Assembly: GCA_002310995.1 (NCBI GenBank)
Contig: DBYV01000043.1
Coordinates: forward strand, 1-10,266
From: a bacterium UBP6_UBA1177
GTDB lineage: Bacteria > UBP6 > UBA1177
Direction of reading: 5' to 3'
Length of the DNA: 10,266 nucleotides
The notes beneath the pieces were generated by a model. That model did no database searches, was not told the DNA's origin, and was given only the letters and a program-made list of their open reading frames with translations. The position numbers and the translations under genes were made by a program. Position 1 is the stretch's first letter. The number at the start of each line of letters is the position of its first letter. This document shows positions 1-7,128 of the stretch, piece by piece.

Positions 1-75
1 CTAGGGAATCTAAGGAATCTAGGGAACGAAAGTCCCTAAACACCCTAGACACCCTAAATTCCCTAAACTCCCTAT
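1..75. repeat. 9-bp tandem repeat with inverted arms
   Basis: Three 9-bp units of the form CTAGGGAAT (1-9, 10-18, 19-27, the second with AAGG for AGGG) are followed by a 3-bp centre (28-30) and five 9-bp units in the opposite orientation with the core CCCTA (31-39, 40-48, 49-57, 58-66, 67-75). The innermost units can pair as a short stem closed by a GAAA loop (20-38, one bulged A). The flanking units stay in register, so 1-57 can fold as a long imperfect hairpin with internal mismatches every 9 bp. It begins 13 bp beyond the argS stop codon and probably extends past the left edge. No protein-coding gene is visible here. It could be a 3'-end structure for the argS transcript or an intergenic repeat family; there is no T-run typical of an intrinsic terminator. 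Confidence 0.7.
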
Positions 76-87
76 TCCACGCAATCC

Positions 88-1803
88 CTACATCTTCTCG
101 GGAGCTTCGATCCCGAGAAGATCCAAACCGGCCTTGACAGTCCGTGCCACTGCTTCGGCAAGAAGAAGGCGCGACTGCATTTGTTCAGGTTCTGCTTTGA
201 GTATAGGAGTTGAATTGTAGAAAGTGCCGAATTTCTGGACCAAATCGAAAATGTGATCGGCGATGAAGTTCGGTTTATAGAGTTCAGCCGCTTTTTCGAC
301 ACATTCGGGGAATCTTGCGACACTTGCGGCGATGCTTCTTTCGATGTCGCTTTCAATTATGAACTCTGAATTAAAATCGAGAGTTATGCCTTTTTCAGCG
401 GCTTTGCGCTTGATCGACTGCACTCTTGCGTAGGAATACTGCAGGTAAGGCGCTGTGTTGCCGTCAAAACTGAGTGCTTTCTCCCACGAAAAGTCGATGT
501 TGCTCGTTCTATTCTGCGAAAGATCGGAGTATTTGAGAGCTCCGATGCCGACAGCCTTCGCGATTTTTTTCTTTTCATCAGCCGGAAGTTCGGGATTTTT
601 CTCTTCGACGACGCTCAAACCCTTGCTTTCGGCCTCTTTGAAAAGGTCTGCAAGCTTTATCGTGTTTCCAGCGCGAGTTTTAAGAATTTCGCCGTTGAAA
701 GAGAGGACTCCGAAGGGAATGTGGACAAACTCCATCTTCCAGCCAGCGCGCTCGGCGATATTGAAAATCTGCTTGAAATGAACCGCCTGCCTGTCGTCGG
801 TGACATAGAGTGCCTTGTTCATTTTGTAGTTTTCGTATTTGAATTTTATCGTGGCGAGATCGCTTGTCGCATAGAGGAAGGCACCGTCTTTTTTTCTCAC
901 GATGCATGGGTGAAGATTTTCTTTCTCGTCAAAAAATACGACCAAAGCTCCTTCGCTTTCTACCGCAAGCCCTTTTTCGACAAGTTCGTCAATAACCTTC
1001 GGCATAAGCTTGTGATAGAAGGATTCTCCGTAGTAAGTATCGAAATTTATTCCTAAATATTCATAAATTTTCTTGCACTCAGAAAGTGTTATTTCGACAA
1101 ATTTTTTCCAAAGAGCGAGATTGGCCTCGTCTCCGTCCTGAACTTTTTTGAGCTCAATTCTTGCAAGTTCGTCGAGGTCAGGGTCTTTTTCGGCTTCGTC
1201 CCCGAATTTTATGTAGAGCCTTTCGAGTTCCGCAATCGGATCTTTATCAAAATTTTCCTTGTCGAGCCAGCGGCTGTAAGCCACGATAAGTTTTCCGAAC
1301 TGCGTTCCCCAGTCGCCTAAATGGTTGTCGGCAATCACATTGTAACCGACGAATCTCATTATTCTTTTTATGCTGTCGCCGATAATTGTGGTTCTCAAGT
1401 GTCCGACGTGCATCGGTTTTGCGATATTGGGCGAAGAATAGTCGATGACGACTGTTCCTTTCGTGTTTATGTGCGAAAAATCCCAGTTTTCCGTGAAGGT
1501 TTTTCTGACCGTTTCCGCGACAAAACTGTTCTTCAGGAAAAAGTTGATGAAGCCGGGGCCCGCGACTTCGGCTTTTTCCAGAATATCGTTTTCCGGAATT
1601 GCCGAGATTACGCTTTCGGCAATCATTTTCGGTGGTTGCCTGAATATTTTTGAAGCTGTCATCGCGAAATTTGTCTGGTAGTCGCCGAATTTTTCGTCAG
1701 TAGCCGGCTGCAGAACGAGTCTGTTCCAGTCTTCAAAATCGGGTTTTATGGTTTTGACTGCATCTTTCAAAAGTTTTTCGAGTCTGATTCTCAAAAGTTC
1801 CAT
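88..1803 (-). CDS. argS: arginyl-tRNA synthetase (ArgRS)
   Basis: This cytoplasmic class I aminoacyl-tRNA synthetase joins arginine to tRNA-Arg using ATP. The 571-residue length is normal for bacterial ArgRS. Visible in order are the N-terminal tRNA-recognition domain (about residues 5-92), the catalytic Rossmann domain with SSPNIAKPMHVGH (HVGH at 132-135, the HIGH motif) and the DNHLGDWGTQFG block (159-170). The KMSK position is the degenerate KTRAGNTIKL (375-384), as in many bacterial ArgRS. The DALR anticodon-binding domain runs from about 452 to the end and closes with the family-typical LLGIEAPEKM. The ATG at 1803 is preceded by GGAG (1811-1814) 7 nt upstream, which supports the start. 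The gene lies 24 bp downstream of the peptide-transporter gene and is probably the last gene of the guaB operon. A perfect 12-bp inverted repeat lies inside its last codons. Confidence 0.98.
   Translation of the reverse strand: MELLRIRLEKLLKDAVKTIKPDFEDWNRLVLQPATDEKFGDYQTNFAMTASKIFRQPPKMIAESVISAIPENDILEKAEVAGPGFINFFLKNSFVAETVRKTFTENWDFSHINTKGTVVIDYSSPNIAKPMHVGHLRTTIIGDSIKRIMRFVGYNVIADNHLGDWGTQFGKLIVAYSRWLDKENFDKDPIAELERLYIKFGDEAEKDPDLDELARIELKKVQDGDEANLALWKKFVEITLSECKKIYEYLGINFDTYYGESFYHKLMPKVIDELVEKGLAVESEGALVVFFDEKENLHPCIVRKKDGAFLYATSDLATIKFKYENYKMNKALYVTDDRQAVHFKQIFNIAERAGWKMEFVHIPFGVLSFNGEILKTRAGNTIKLADLFKEAESKGLSVVEEKNPELPADEKKKIAKAVGIGALKYSDLSQNRTSNIDFSWEKALSFDGNTAPYLQYSYARVQSIKRKAAEKGITLDFNSEFIIESDIERSIAASVARFPECVEKAAELYKPNFIADHIFDLVQKFGTFYNSTPILKAEPEQMQSRLLLAEAVARTVKAGLDLLGIEAPEKM
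92..122 (-). other. perfect 12-bp inverted repeat at the 3' end of argS
   Basis: ATCTTCTCGGGA (92-103) and its exact reverse complement (111-122) flank a 7-nt loop. The hairpin spans the last argS codons (from D561 to M571), and the TAG stop follows immediately. No T-run follows on the minus strand, so it is not a classical Rho-independent terminator. It could stabilise the 3' end of the mRNA or slow ribosomes near the stop. The encoded LLGIEAPEKM tail is conserved in ArgRS, so protein constraint may explain part of the symmetry. Confidence 0.55.
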
Positions 1804-1827
1804 GAATCTGCTCCGTAAAGGTGTAAA

Positions 1828-3144
1828 CTATTCGGAAATATTTGCGATTTTATTGATTTTTGGTGCAACGATCATGAGAAGTGTGCCAAGAACGATCGTG
1901 AATGCGGCGATAAGAGAGAATACCGAAAGTTCGCCCAAAACATCGGCGAGAGTTCCTATTTTCGAAGCGAGCCAAGCCGCAACGCCGGTAACTGCGAAAT
2001 ACCAGCCCATGATCTGTGAAGTCATCCGTTTCGGAGCCATGTTCGTGATGAATGAAAGTGAAACGGGCGAAAGTGCAAGTTCGCCTATCGTGTTGAAGAA
2101 GTATGCCATGCAGAGCCAGAGAGCGCTGCTTTTCACTGTTTCATCCCCGCCTCTTTCAAGCGATGCGCTGACCATAAAGATAAAACCGATGCCGAGAATT
2201 ACAGTTCCCAAACCCATTTTCATGATTGCAGAAGGCTCTTTTTTGTGCTTTGCGAGAAATACCCAGAAAGCTGCGACAATAGGTGCGAAAATCATGATGT
2301 AAAGCGGGTTCAGCGACTGGAACCACGCGGTCGGGATCTCGAAACCGAGAACGTTGCGCTCGGTGTAGCGGTCGGTGTAGAGGTTAAGAAGTCCGCCCGC
2401 CTGCTCGTAAGCAGCCCAGAAGATGATGACTATGAAAAACGAAAAGAGAACAAGCCCGATTTTCCTTTTTTCAAGTGCCGTGAGAGGCTGTTTTTCTGCA
2501 ACTGCACCGCTTTCAGCCTTGGTTTTAAGCTGTCCGGCAGTACCGAGATATCTCTGGCCGTAAGCGTAAACCGCCTGTCCGACAAGCATTCCGACGCCGG
2601 CAAGACCGAATCCCCAGTGCCAGCCGTATTTGTATGCAAGCCAGCCGACTGCGATCCCGGCTGCAAACGCGCCGACATTGATCCCCATGTAGAAGATCGT
2701 GAAACCCGCGTCCTTTCTCGGGTCTCCGTCAGGATAAAGCTCGCCTACCATGGTCGAAATGTTTGGTTTGAGAAGTCCGACTCCGAGAATTATAAGTCCT
2801 AGAGCACCGTAGAATGCCCATACCGGAGGATAAGCCATGAGAAAGTGTCCCGCGCAGAGAAGAAGTCCGCCGAGATAGACGCTTTTTCGCTGTCCGAGCA
2901 GCCTGTCAGCGACAAATCCGCCGGGGACCGACATCAGATAGACTAAAAGCTGATAGTAGCCGAGTATCGCGAGTCCTTTCGCGTCACTCCAGCCGAGGCC
3001 TCCGTCCTGAACTGATGCGACCATGTAAAGAACGAGGATCGCCTTCATTCCATAGAACGAAAAACGTTCCCAAAGTTCGGTAAAAAATAGGACAAAGAGC
3101 CCTTTGGGGTGTCCGAGAAAAGTTTCCTTGCTTCGATCGATCAT
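1828..3144 (-). CDS. POT-family proton-dependent di/tripeptide transporter
   Basis: This is an inner-membrane major-facilitator protein that imports di- and tripeptides with protons (POT/PTR2 family, the family of DtpA and DtpT). The family signature ELWERFSFYG is at residues 23-32, with E23, E26 and R27 of ExxERFxYY present and Phe in place of the first Tyr. The second signature FYMGINVGAF is at 151-160. EQAGG (247-251) and GELALSPVSLSF (354-365) match the conserved C-half positions. Many hydrophobic segments fit about 12 membrane helices. At 438 residues it is slightly short for the family. The frame can be opened at a TTG (3147), but AGAGG (3150-3154) sits 5 nt from the ATG at 3144 and only 2 nt from the TTG, so ATG is chosen. 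It lies 14 bp after guaB and 24 bp before argS, probably cotranscribed with both. Exact substrates are not readable from sequence. Confidence 0.93.
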   Translation of the reverse strand: MIDRSKETFLGHPKGLFVLFFTELWERFSFYGMKAILVLYMVASVQDGGLGWSDAKGLAILGYYQLLVYLMSVPGGFVADRLLGQRKSVYLGGLLLCAGHFLMAYPPVWAFYGALGLIILGVGLLKPNISTMVGELYPDGDPRKDAGFTIFYMGINVGAFAAGIAVGWLAYKYGWHWGFGLAGVGMLVGQAVYAYGQRYLGTAGQLKTKAESGAVAEKQPLTALEKRKIGLVLFSFFIVIIFWAAYEQAGGLLNLYTDRYTERNVLGFEIPTAWFQSLNPLYIMIFAPIVAAFWVFLAKHKKEPSAIMKMGLGTVILGIGFIFMVSASLERGGDETVKSSALWLCMAYFFNTIGELALSPVSLSFITNMAPKRMTSQIMGWYFAVTGVAAWLASKIGTLADVLGELSVFSLIAAFTIVLGTLLMIVAPKINKIANISE

Positions 3145-3149
3145 CAAAA

Positions 3150-3154
3150 CCTCT
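3150..3154 (-). promoter_or_regulatory. ribosome binding site of the peptide transporter gene
   Basis: AGAGG on the minus strand ends 5 nt before the ATG at 3144. This spacing favours that ATG over the TTG one codon upstream. Confidence 0.6.
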
Positions 3155-3158
3155 GTTT

Positions 3159-4628
3159 TTAGTTATTTTCGGTTCTGTAGTTGGGAGCTTCTTTTGTAAT
3201 CGTGACATCGTGGACGTGGCTTTCGCGGTATCCGGCGTTCGTAATCTGGACGAACTGAGCGTGTTCTCTGAGCATTTCGATATTTGCAGCGCCGAGATAA
3301 CCGAAACCTGATTTTAAGCCGCCTGCAAGCTGATAGATCGTATCCGCGATAGGTCCTTTGTAGGCTACACGGCCTTCGATTCCTTCCGGAACAAACTTCT
3401 GAGCATCGGTGACGTTGTCCTGGAAATATCTGTCCTTGCTGCCTTTTTTCATTGCACCCAAAGAGCCCATTCCACGGTACATTTTGTAGGATCTACCCTG
3501 GTAAAGCACGATCTCTCCCGGAGCTTCGGCTGTTCCCGCGAACATTCCGCCGATCATGACTGCATCGGCACCGGCTGCGATCGCTTTTACGATGTCGCCC
3601 GAGTATTTGATCCCGCCGTCCGCGATGAGGGTTTTCCCATATTTTTTAGCGATAGGAGCAACGTTCATGATTGCCGAAAGCTGCGGATAACCGACACCCG
3701 CAACGATTCGTGTCGTGCAGATGGAGCCTGGTCCGATTCCGACTTTGACAACATCGGCGCCTGCTTTGAAAAGCTCTTCAGCAGCTTCCGCCGTAACGAT
3801 GTTGCCTGCGATTATGTCTACATCGGGATAGAATTTTCTGAAGTCTTTGACGACTGTGATTACGTTTTTCGAGTGAGCGTGCGCCGAATCGAGAACAAGC
3901 GCGTCGACACCTGCTTTGACAAGCTCCGCAGCGCGGTCGTAACCCGCGTTTGTAGGAGTTACAGCCGCACCCACAAGAAGACGCGAATATTTGTCTTTCG
4001 CCGAATTCGGAAACTTCTCCTGATTCTCTATATCCCTTGTTGTGATGAGGCCGACAAGGCCGCCGTTATCGTCAACGACAAGCAGTTTTTCGATTCTGTT
4101 TGCGTGCATAAGAGCCTTGGCCTCATCCATCGGGAAATTTTCTTTAACCGTGACCAGCTTTTTGGTCATCAGATCCCCGACCTTTTTTTCCATATTTGTT
4201 TCAAAACGAAGGTCTCGGTTTGTAATTATACCGACAAGTTTCTCGCCTTCGACGACAGGAACGCCTGAAATCCTGTTTGACTGCATAAGATCAAGTGCAT
4301 CGGAAATGCTTTCGTTCGGCGTAATCGTAATCGGATTTGTTATCACTCCGGCTTCGGAACGCTTGACCATCTTAACCTGTTTCGCCTGTTCCTCTATCGT
4401 CATATTTTTGTGAATGACGCCCATTCCGCCGTGACGCGCCATAGCAATAGCGGTGTCAACTTCAGTTACGGTATCCATTGCGGAACTTAAAAACGGCGTA
4501 TTGAGAACGATGTTTTTTGTGAGTCTCGACGTGATGTTTACGTCTTTTGGCAGAACTTCGGAATAATGCGGCACAAGAAGAACATCGTCGAAAGTTAAAG
4601 CTGTCTCGATTTTGTTTGTAAAATCCAT
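3159..4628 (-). CDS. guaB: inosine-5'-monophosphate dehydrogenase (IMPDH)
   Basis: GuaB oxidises IMP to XMP with NAD+, the committing and usually rate-limiting step of GTP synthesis, in the cytoplasm as a tetramer or octamer. The 489-residue length is typical of bacterial GuaB. The TIM-barrel start LTFDDVLLVP is at residues 11-20. Two CBS domains (about 93-145 and 155-203) form the regulatory Bateman module that in this family binds purine nucleotides. The catalytic loop GIGPGSICTTR holds Cys304; the mobile flap carries Arg400-Tyr401 (SKDRYF), and EGIEGRVAYKG follows at 415-425. The frame can be extended to a TTG at 4640, but that codon overlaps the Shine-Dalgarno GGAG (4635-4638), which stands 6 nt from the ATG at 4628, so the ATG start is used. 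It is the first gene after a strong-looking promoter (4665-4692) and heads the block with the peptide transporter and argS. Confidence 0.98.
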   Translation of the reverse strand: MDFTNKIETALTFDDVLLVPHYSEVLPKDVNITSRLTKNIVLNTPFLSSAMDTVTEVDTAIAMARHGGMGVIHKNMTIEEQAKQVKMVKRSEAGVITNPITITPNESISDALDLMQSNRISGVPVVEGEKLVGIITNRDLRFETNMEKKVGDLMTKKLVTVKENFPMDEAKALMHANRIEKLLVVDDNGGLVGLITTRDIENQEKFPNSAKDKYSRLLVGAAVTPTNAGYDRAAELVKAGVDALVLDSAHAHSKNVITVVKDFRKFYPDVDIIAGNIVTAEAAEELFKAGADVVKVGIGPGSICTTRIVAGVGYPQLSAIMNVAPIAKKYGKTLIADGGIKYSGDIVKAIAAGADAVMIGGMFAGTAEAPGEIVLYQGRSYKMYRGMGSLGAMKKGSKDRYFQDNVTDAQKFVPEGIEGRVAYKGPIADTIYQLAGGLKSGFGYLGAANIEMLREHAQFVQITNAGYRESHVHDVTITKEAPNYRTENN

Positions 4629-4634
4629 GAGTTT

Positions 4635-4638
4635 CTCC
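4635..4638 (-). promoter_or_regulatory. ribosome binding site of guaB
   Basis: GGAG on the minus strand lies 6 nt before the ATG at 4628. The alternative TTG codon at 4638-4640 overlaps this site and cannot be the start if the site is used. Confidence 0.65.
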
Positions 4639-4664
4639 AAAGTTAATTAGCAATCAGTTGCGGT

Positions 4665-4692
4665 ATTCTAATGAGTCGGATTTTTAAGTCAA
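4665..4692 (-). promoter_or_regulatory. sigma-70-like promoter for guaB operon
   Basis: On the minus strand, TTGACT (-35, 4687-4692) and TAGAAT (-10, 4665-4670) are separated by 16 nt. Each hexamer differs from consensus at one position. Transcription would begin near 4658, giving a leader of about 30 nt before the guaB ATG. No riboswitch-sized leader or clear operator is present, and no purine-repressor-like palindrome was recognised. Confidence 0.65.
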
Positions 4693-4724
4693 GAGAGCAT
4701 TCTATTATTTTTTTACTCAAACTT

Positions 4725-4752
4725 TTGATATTATTTAAATTTTATCTATAAT
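4725..4752 (+). promoter_or_regulatory. sigma-70-like promoter for the ABC ATPase operon
   Basis: TTGATA (-35, 4725-4730) and a perfect TATAAT (-10, 4747-4752) are separated by 16 nt of A/T-rich sequence. Transcription would begin near 4759, leaving a leader of about 20 nt that holds the strong Shine-Dalgarno GGAGGTG (4768-4774), 7 nt of spacing from GGAGG to the ATG at 4780. It is back to back with the guaB promoter; the two -35 boxes are 32 bp apart. Confidence 0.7.
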
Positions 4753-4779
4753 AGCCGGATTTTTGCTGGAGGTGTAAAA

Positions 4780-5871
4780 ATGGCATCGGTTACTTTTGAA
4801 AAAGTCGTCAAAAAATACAACGAAGAAACAACGATTCTCAAGGGGATTGATTTAACAGTGAGTGACGGTGAATTTCTTGTTCTCGTAGGTCCTTCGGGCT
4901 GCGGCAAATCAACACTGCTTCGTACTCTTGCGGGTCTCGAGACAATCACCGGCGGCAACATAAAAATCGGAGACAGAGTTGTCAACGACGTTGCTCCTAA
5001 AGACCGCGACATCGCGATGGTTTTCCAAAGTTATGCCCTTTATCCTCATATGACGGTGCGCGAAAACATGGCCTTTGCTCTGAAAATGAGAAAGATGCCG
5101 AAAGCTGAAATCGACAAAAAAGTCGAAGAGGCGGCACAAATGCTCGACATCACCCACCTTCTTGACAGGCTTCCGAAGCAGATGAGCGGCGGTCAGCGGC
5201 AGAGAGTCGCGATGGGGCGTGCGATTGTCAGAGATCCGAAGGTTTTCCTTTTCGACGAACCGCTTTCCAACCTTGATGCTTCCCTTAGAACGCAAATGAG
5301 AGTCGAACTCAAAAAGCTTCACGAACGCCTTAAAACCACGATAATCTATGTCACACACGACCAGGTCGAGGCTATGACACTTGCCGACAGGATCGTTGTT
5401 CTCAACAAAGGAATAATCCAGCAGGTAGGGACTCCGGCGGAACTTTTCGATACCCCGCAGAATATTTTTGTTGCAGGATTCATAGGTTCTCCTTCGATGA
5501 ATCTGCTTGAACTCAATGCGAAAAAAGAGGGAAACGAACTGCTTTTGAACGGCGAAAACATAAAAATCAAAGTTCATACTGAAGAGGGTTTCAATCCCGA
5601 AAAAATAATCGTCGGAGCACGTCCGCAGGATTTCATTTTCGATGCAGAAGAGCCCGAAATCACCGGAACAGTCGAAATCGTCGAGGCTTTGGGAAGAATG
5701 TCGCTGATTCATGTTGCAGTTTCTGAAAATGTGAAGATAACAGTTGAAACCGAATCTGAAAAAGCGAGAAACTTCGACATCGGAAGCAAAATCGCTCTCT
5801 CTTTGAAACATGAGAAGCTGCACTTCTTTGATTTTGTGGCTCAAACAAGAATATCTAATAAAATCCGGTAG
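4780..5871 (+). CDS. ABC transporter ATP-binding protein, MalK/UgpC/MsmX type
   Basis: This is the cytoplasmic ATPase subunit of a carbohydrate ABC importer (CUT1-like). It hydrolyses ATP to drive uptake through membrane permeases. Walker A GPSGCGKST is at residues 37-45, the Q-loop at Q83 (FQSYALYPHMTV), and the signature is MSGGQRQR (135-142, Met in place of the usual Leu). Walker B FLFDEP (156-161) has catalytic E160; the D-loop SNLD is at 163-166 and the switch His at 193 (THD). FIGSPSMN (234-241) marks entry into the C-terminal TOBE/OB domain (to about 350), which sets this family apart from short amino-acid ABC ATPases. The 363-residue length is typical. No permease or binding-protein gene is nearby, so it may serve several sugar importers encoded elsewhere, as MsmX-type ATPases do. 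It is first in a tightly packed four-gene block. The substrate, and so a gene symbol, cannot be chosen. Confidence 0.93.
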   Translation: MASVTFEKVVKKYNEETTILKGIDLTVSDGEFLVLVGPSGCGKSTLLRTLAGLETITGGNIKIGDRVVNDVAPKDRDIAMVFQSYALYPHMTVRENMAFALKMRKMPKAEIDKKVEEAAQMLDITHLLDRLPKQMSGGQRQRVAMGRAIVRDPKVFLFDEPLSNLDASLRTQMRVELKKLHERLKTTIIYVTHDQVEAMTLADRIVVLNKGIIQQVGTPAELFDTPQNIFVAGFIGSPSMNLLELNAKKEGNELLLNGENIKIKVHTEEGFNPEKIIVGARPQDFIFDAEEPEITGTVEIVEALGRMSLIHVAVSENVKITVETESEKARNFDIGSKIALSLKHEKLHFFDFVAQTRISNKIR

Positions 5872-5874
5872 TTT

Positions 5875-7128
5875 ATGAAACTTAAGATTGCTCTGGTGAC
5901 TGCATTGGCGCTACTTGCGGCGCTGTCTGTATACGGATACTACGAATCGCTGAAAAAAGATGTGAACATCAATGTGGGCTGGGACAACAAAAGCGGAAAA
6001 AAACTTAAGGAAACGGTACATCTTCAGGTTCCTGAGGCGAAATACGATGATTTTTTTGCTGAAATTCTTGGAGAAGATACCTGGGAAAATGCAAAGAAAC
6101 TTTATCGCAAGCAGGCTGGACTGACAAAATTCATGAATGGTGATGTTTTTTCTGTGACTACAGCCGGCGACAAAACTCTTTCATACGATCTTCATCACTA
6201 TGCGAACAATTCAAAAGGTGAAAAGATATCGTTTGTCAGACGCGGCAAAGAGTATGTCAGAAAAAACGAGCCGATACAGCTTGAAGAAAAGACGATGATC
6301 CGTTTCTACACTATAAAGAAATCTTTAGCAGAGGATGATCCTCAGTTCTATGACATTGCAAAAGACCGTCTTATATGGGATTGGGGAATTCTTGACAAGT
6401 TGAAACCTGACGATTCCATAGCCTTCATGATAAAAGGGATATTCGACCGTGACATTCTCGTGAAAACTTACGGTATACTCGGTTTTTCCGTCAAAAGTGA
6501 AAACATCGGCGACTTCACGATGACCGCTTTCAGAGACTATATCTACGGAGACTATTTCGTTTCAGGACACACGGTTGTCCTTTCTCCTCCTGGATTTTTC
6601 CGCGCCCCGATAGACAGCGGCAGGATTACCAGCTACTACGGCACACGAAAAGACCCGTTCAACAAACACAAAAAATTTCACAGCGGAGTTGATATTCTGG
6701 CCAAAATAGATACGCCTGTCCGCGCTGCGGAAAGCGGAAGAGTCATTTTCGCAGGTGAAAAAGGAGGCTTGGGAAAAGCTATTGTAATAGACCACGGCAG
6801 CGGTTTGCGTACTGTCTACGGTCATCTTAACAGATTTCTGACAACAAACGGCAGAGAGGTGACAAGAGGTGAAATCATTGCAGGAGCAGGAAGTACCGGC
6901 AGATCGACTGCACCGCATCTTCATTTTACAGTCATGCAGGACGGCAAAACTGTCGATCCTTTGCTTTACACATACGAAAGAGTCTGGACAGCTCCGTTCG
7001 ACATAGCCGGCAATTTCAGGACCCTTTCGGCTACAAGGACGCTTCAGCTTGAAAAGGCTATCGGTAACAGAAAAAGTTTTTTTATAAAAGAGGATAAATT
7101 ATCATCGTCAAAAGATAAAAAAAGATGA
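5875..7128 (+). CDS. M23 (LytM/lysostaphin-type) peptidoglycan endopeptidase, membrane-anchored or secreted
   Basis: Predicted zinc metallopeptidase that cuts peptide cross-bridges of peptidoglycan in the periplasm. Residues 1-22 are a short positive stretch followed by a hydrophobic segment without a clear AXA cleavage site or lipobox Cys, so a signal peptide or an N-terminal anchor is equally possible. Residues 25-240 are a long N-terminal region, probably with the structured regulatory domains common in MepM/Csd3-like enzymes; I do not recognise it in detail. The M23 domain covers about 245-365: HSGVD gives zinc ligands H269 and D273, YGHL gives H317, and APHLHF gives H348 and H350. All key residues are intact, so an active enzyme is expected. 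The tail (365-417) is Lys-rich at the end. The start lies 3 bp after the ABC ATPase stop with only a weak ribosome site, and the stop overlaps the next start by 4 bp (ATGA), suggesting translational coupling. Confidence 0.92.
   Translation: MKLKIALVTALALLAALSVYGYYESLKKDVNINVGWDNKSGKKLKETVHLQVPEAKYDDFFAEILGEDTWENAKKLYRKQAGLTKFMNGDVFSVTTAGDKTLSYDLHHYANNSKGEKISFVRRGKEYVRKNEPIQLEEKTMIRFYTIKKSLAEDDPQFYDIAKDRLIWDWGILDKLKPDDSIAFMIKGIFDRDILVKTYGILGFSVKSENIGDFTMTAFRDYIYGDYFVSGHTVVLSPPGFFRAPIDSGRITSYYGTRKDPFNKHKKFHSGVDILAKIDTPVRAAESGRVIFAGEKGGLGKAIVIDHGSGLRTVYGHLNRFLTTNGREVTRGEIIAGAGSTGRSTAPHLHFTVMQDGKTVDPLLYTYERVWTAPFDIAGNFRTLSATRTLQLEKAIGNRKSFFIKEDKLSSSKDKKR

Noticed and set aside
1..75. CRISPR array or true telomere
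   Set aside because: Units are 9 bp with no spacers, so not CRISPR. The motif resembles a telomere repeat only partly, is short, reverses orientation and sits beside a housekeeping gene.
1748..2802. Two plus-strand open frames of about 185 codons opposite the peptide transporter gene
   Set aside because: No family motifs and no convincing ribosome site; the minus strand carries the POT signatures and hydrophobic pattern of a real transporter.
3145..3147. TTG start for the peptide transporter, one codon longer
   Set aside because: It would leave only 2 nt after the Shine-Dalgarno AGAGG; the adjacent ATG has 5 nt and is the better start.
4638..4640. TTG start for guaB, adding four residues
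   Set aside because: The codon overlaps the GGAG ribosome site that serves the ATG at 4628, and typical GuaB length fits the ATG start.
4909..5844. Long (311-codon) minus-strand open frame opposite the ABC ATPase gene
   Set aside because: Its translation is rich in Phe, Arg, His and Cys with no recognisable motif, while the plus strand carries every ABC ATPase motif in the correct order. It is a codon-bias shadow.
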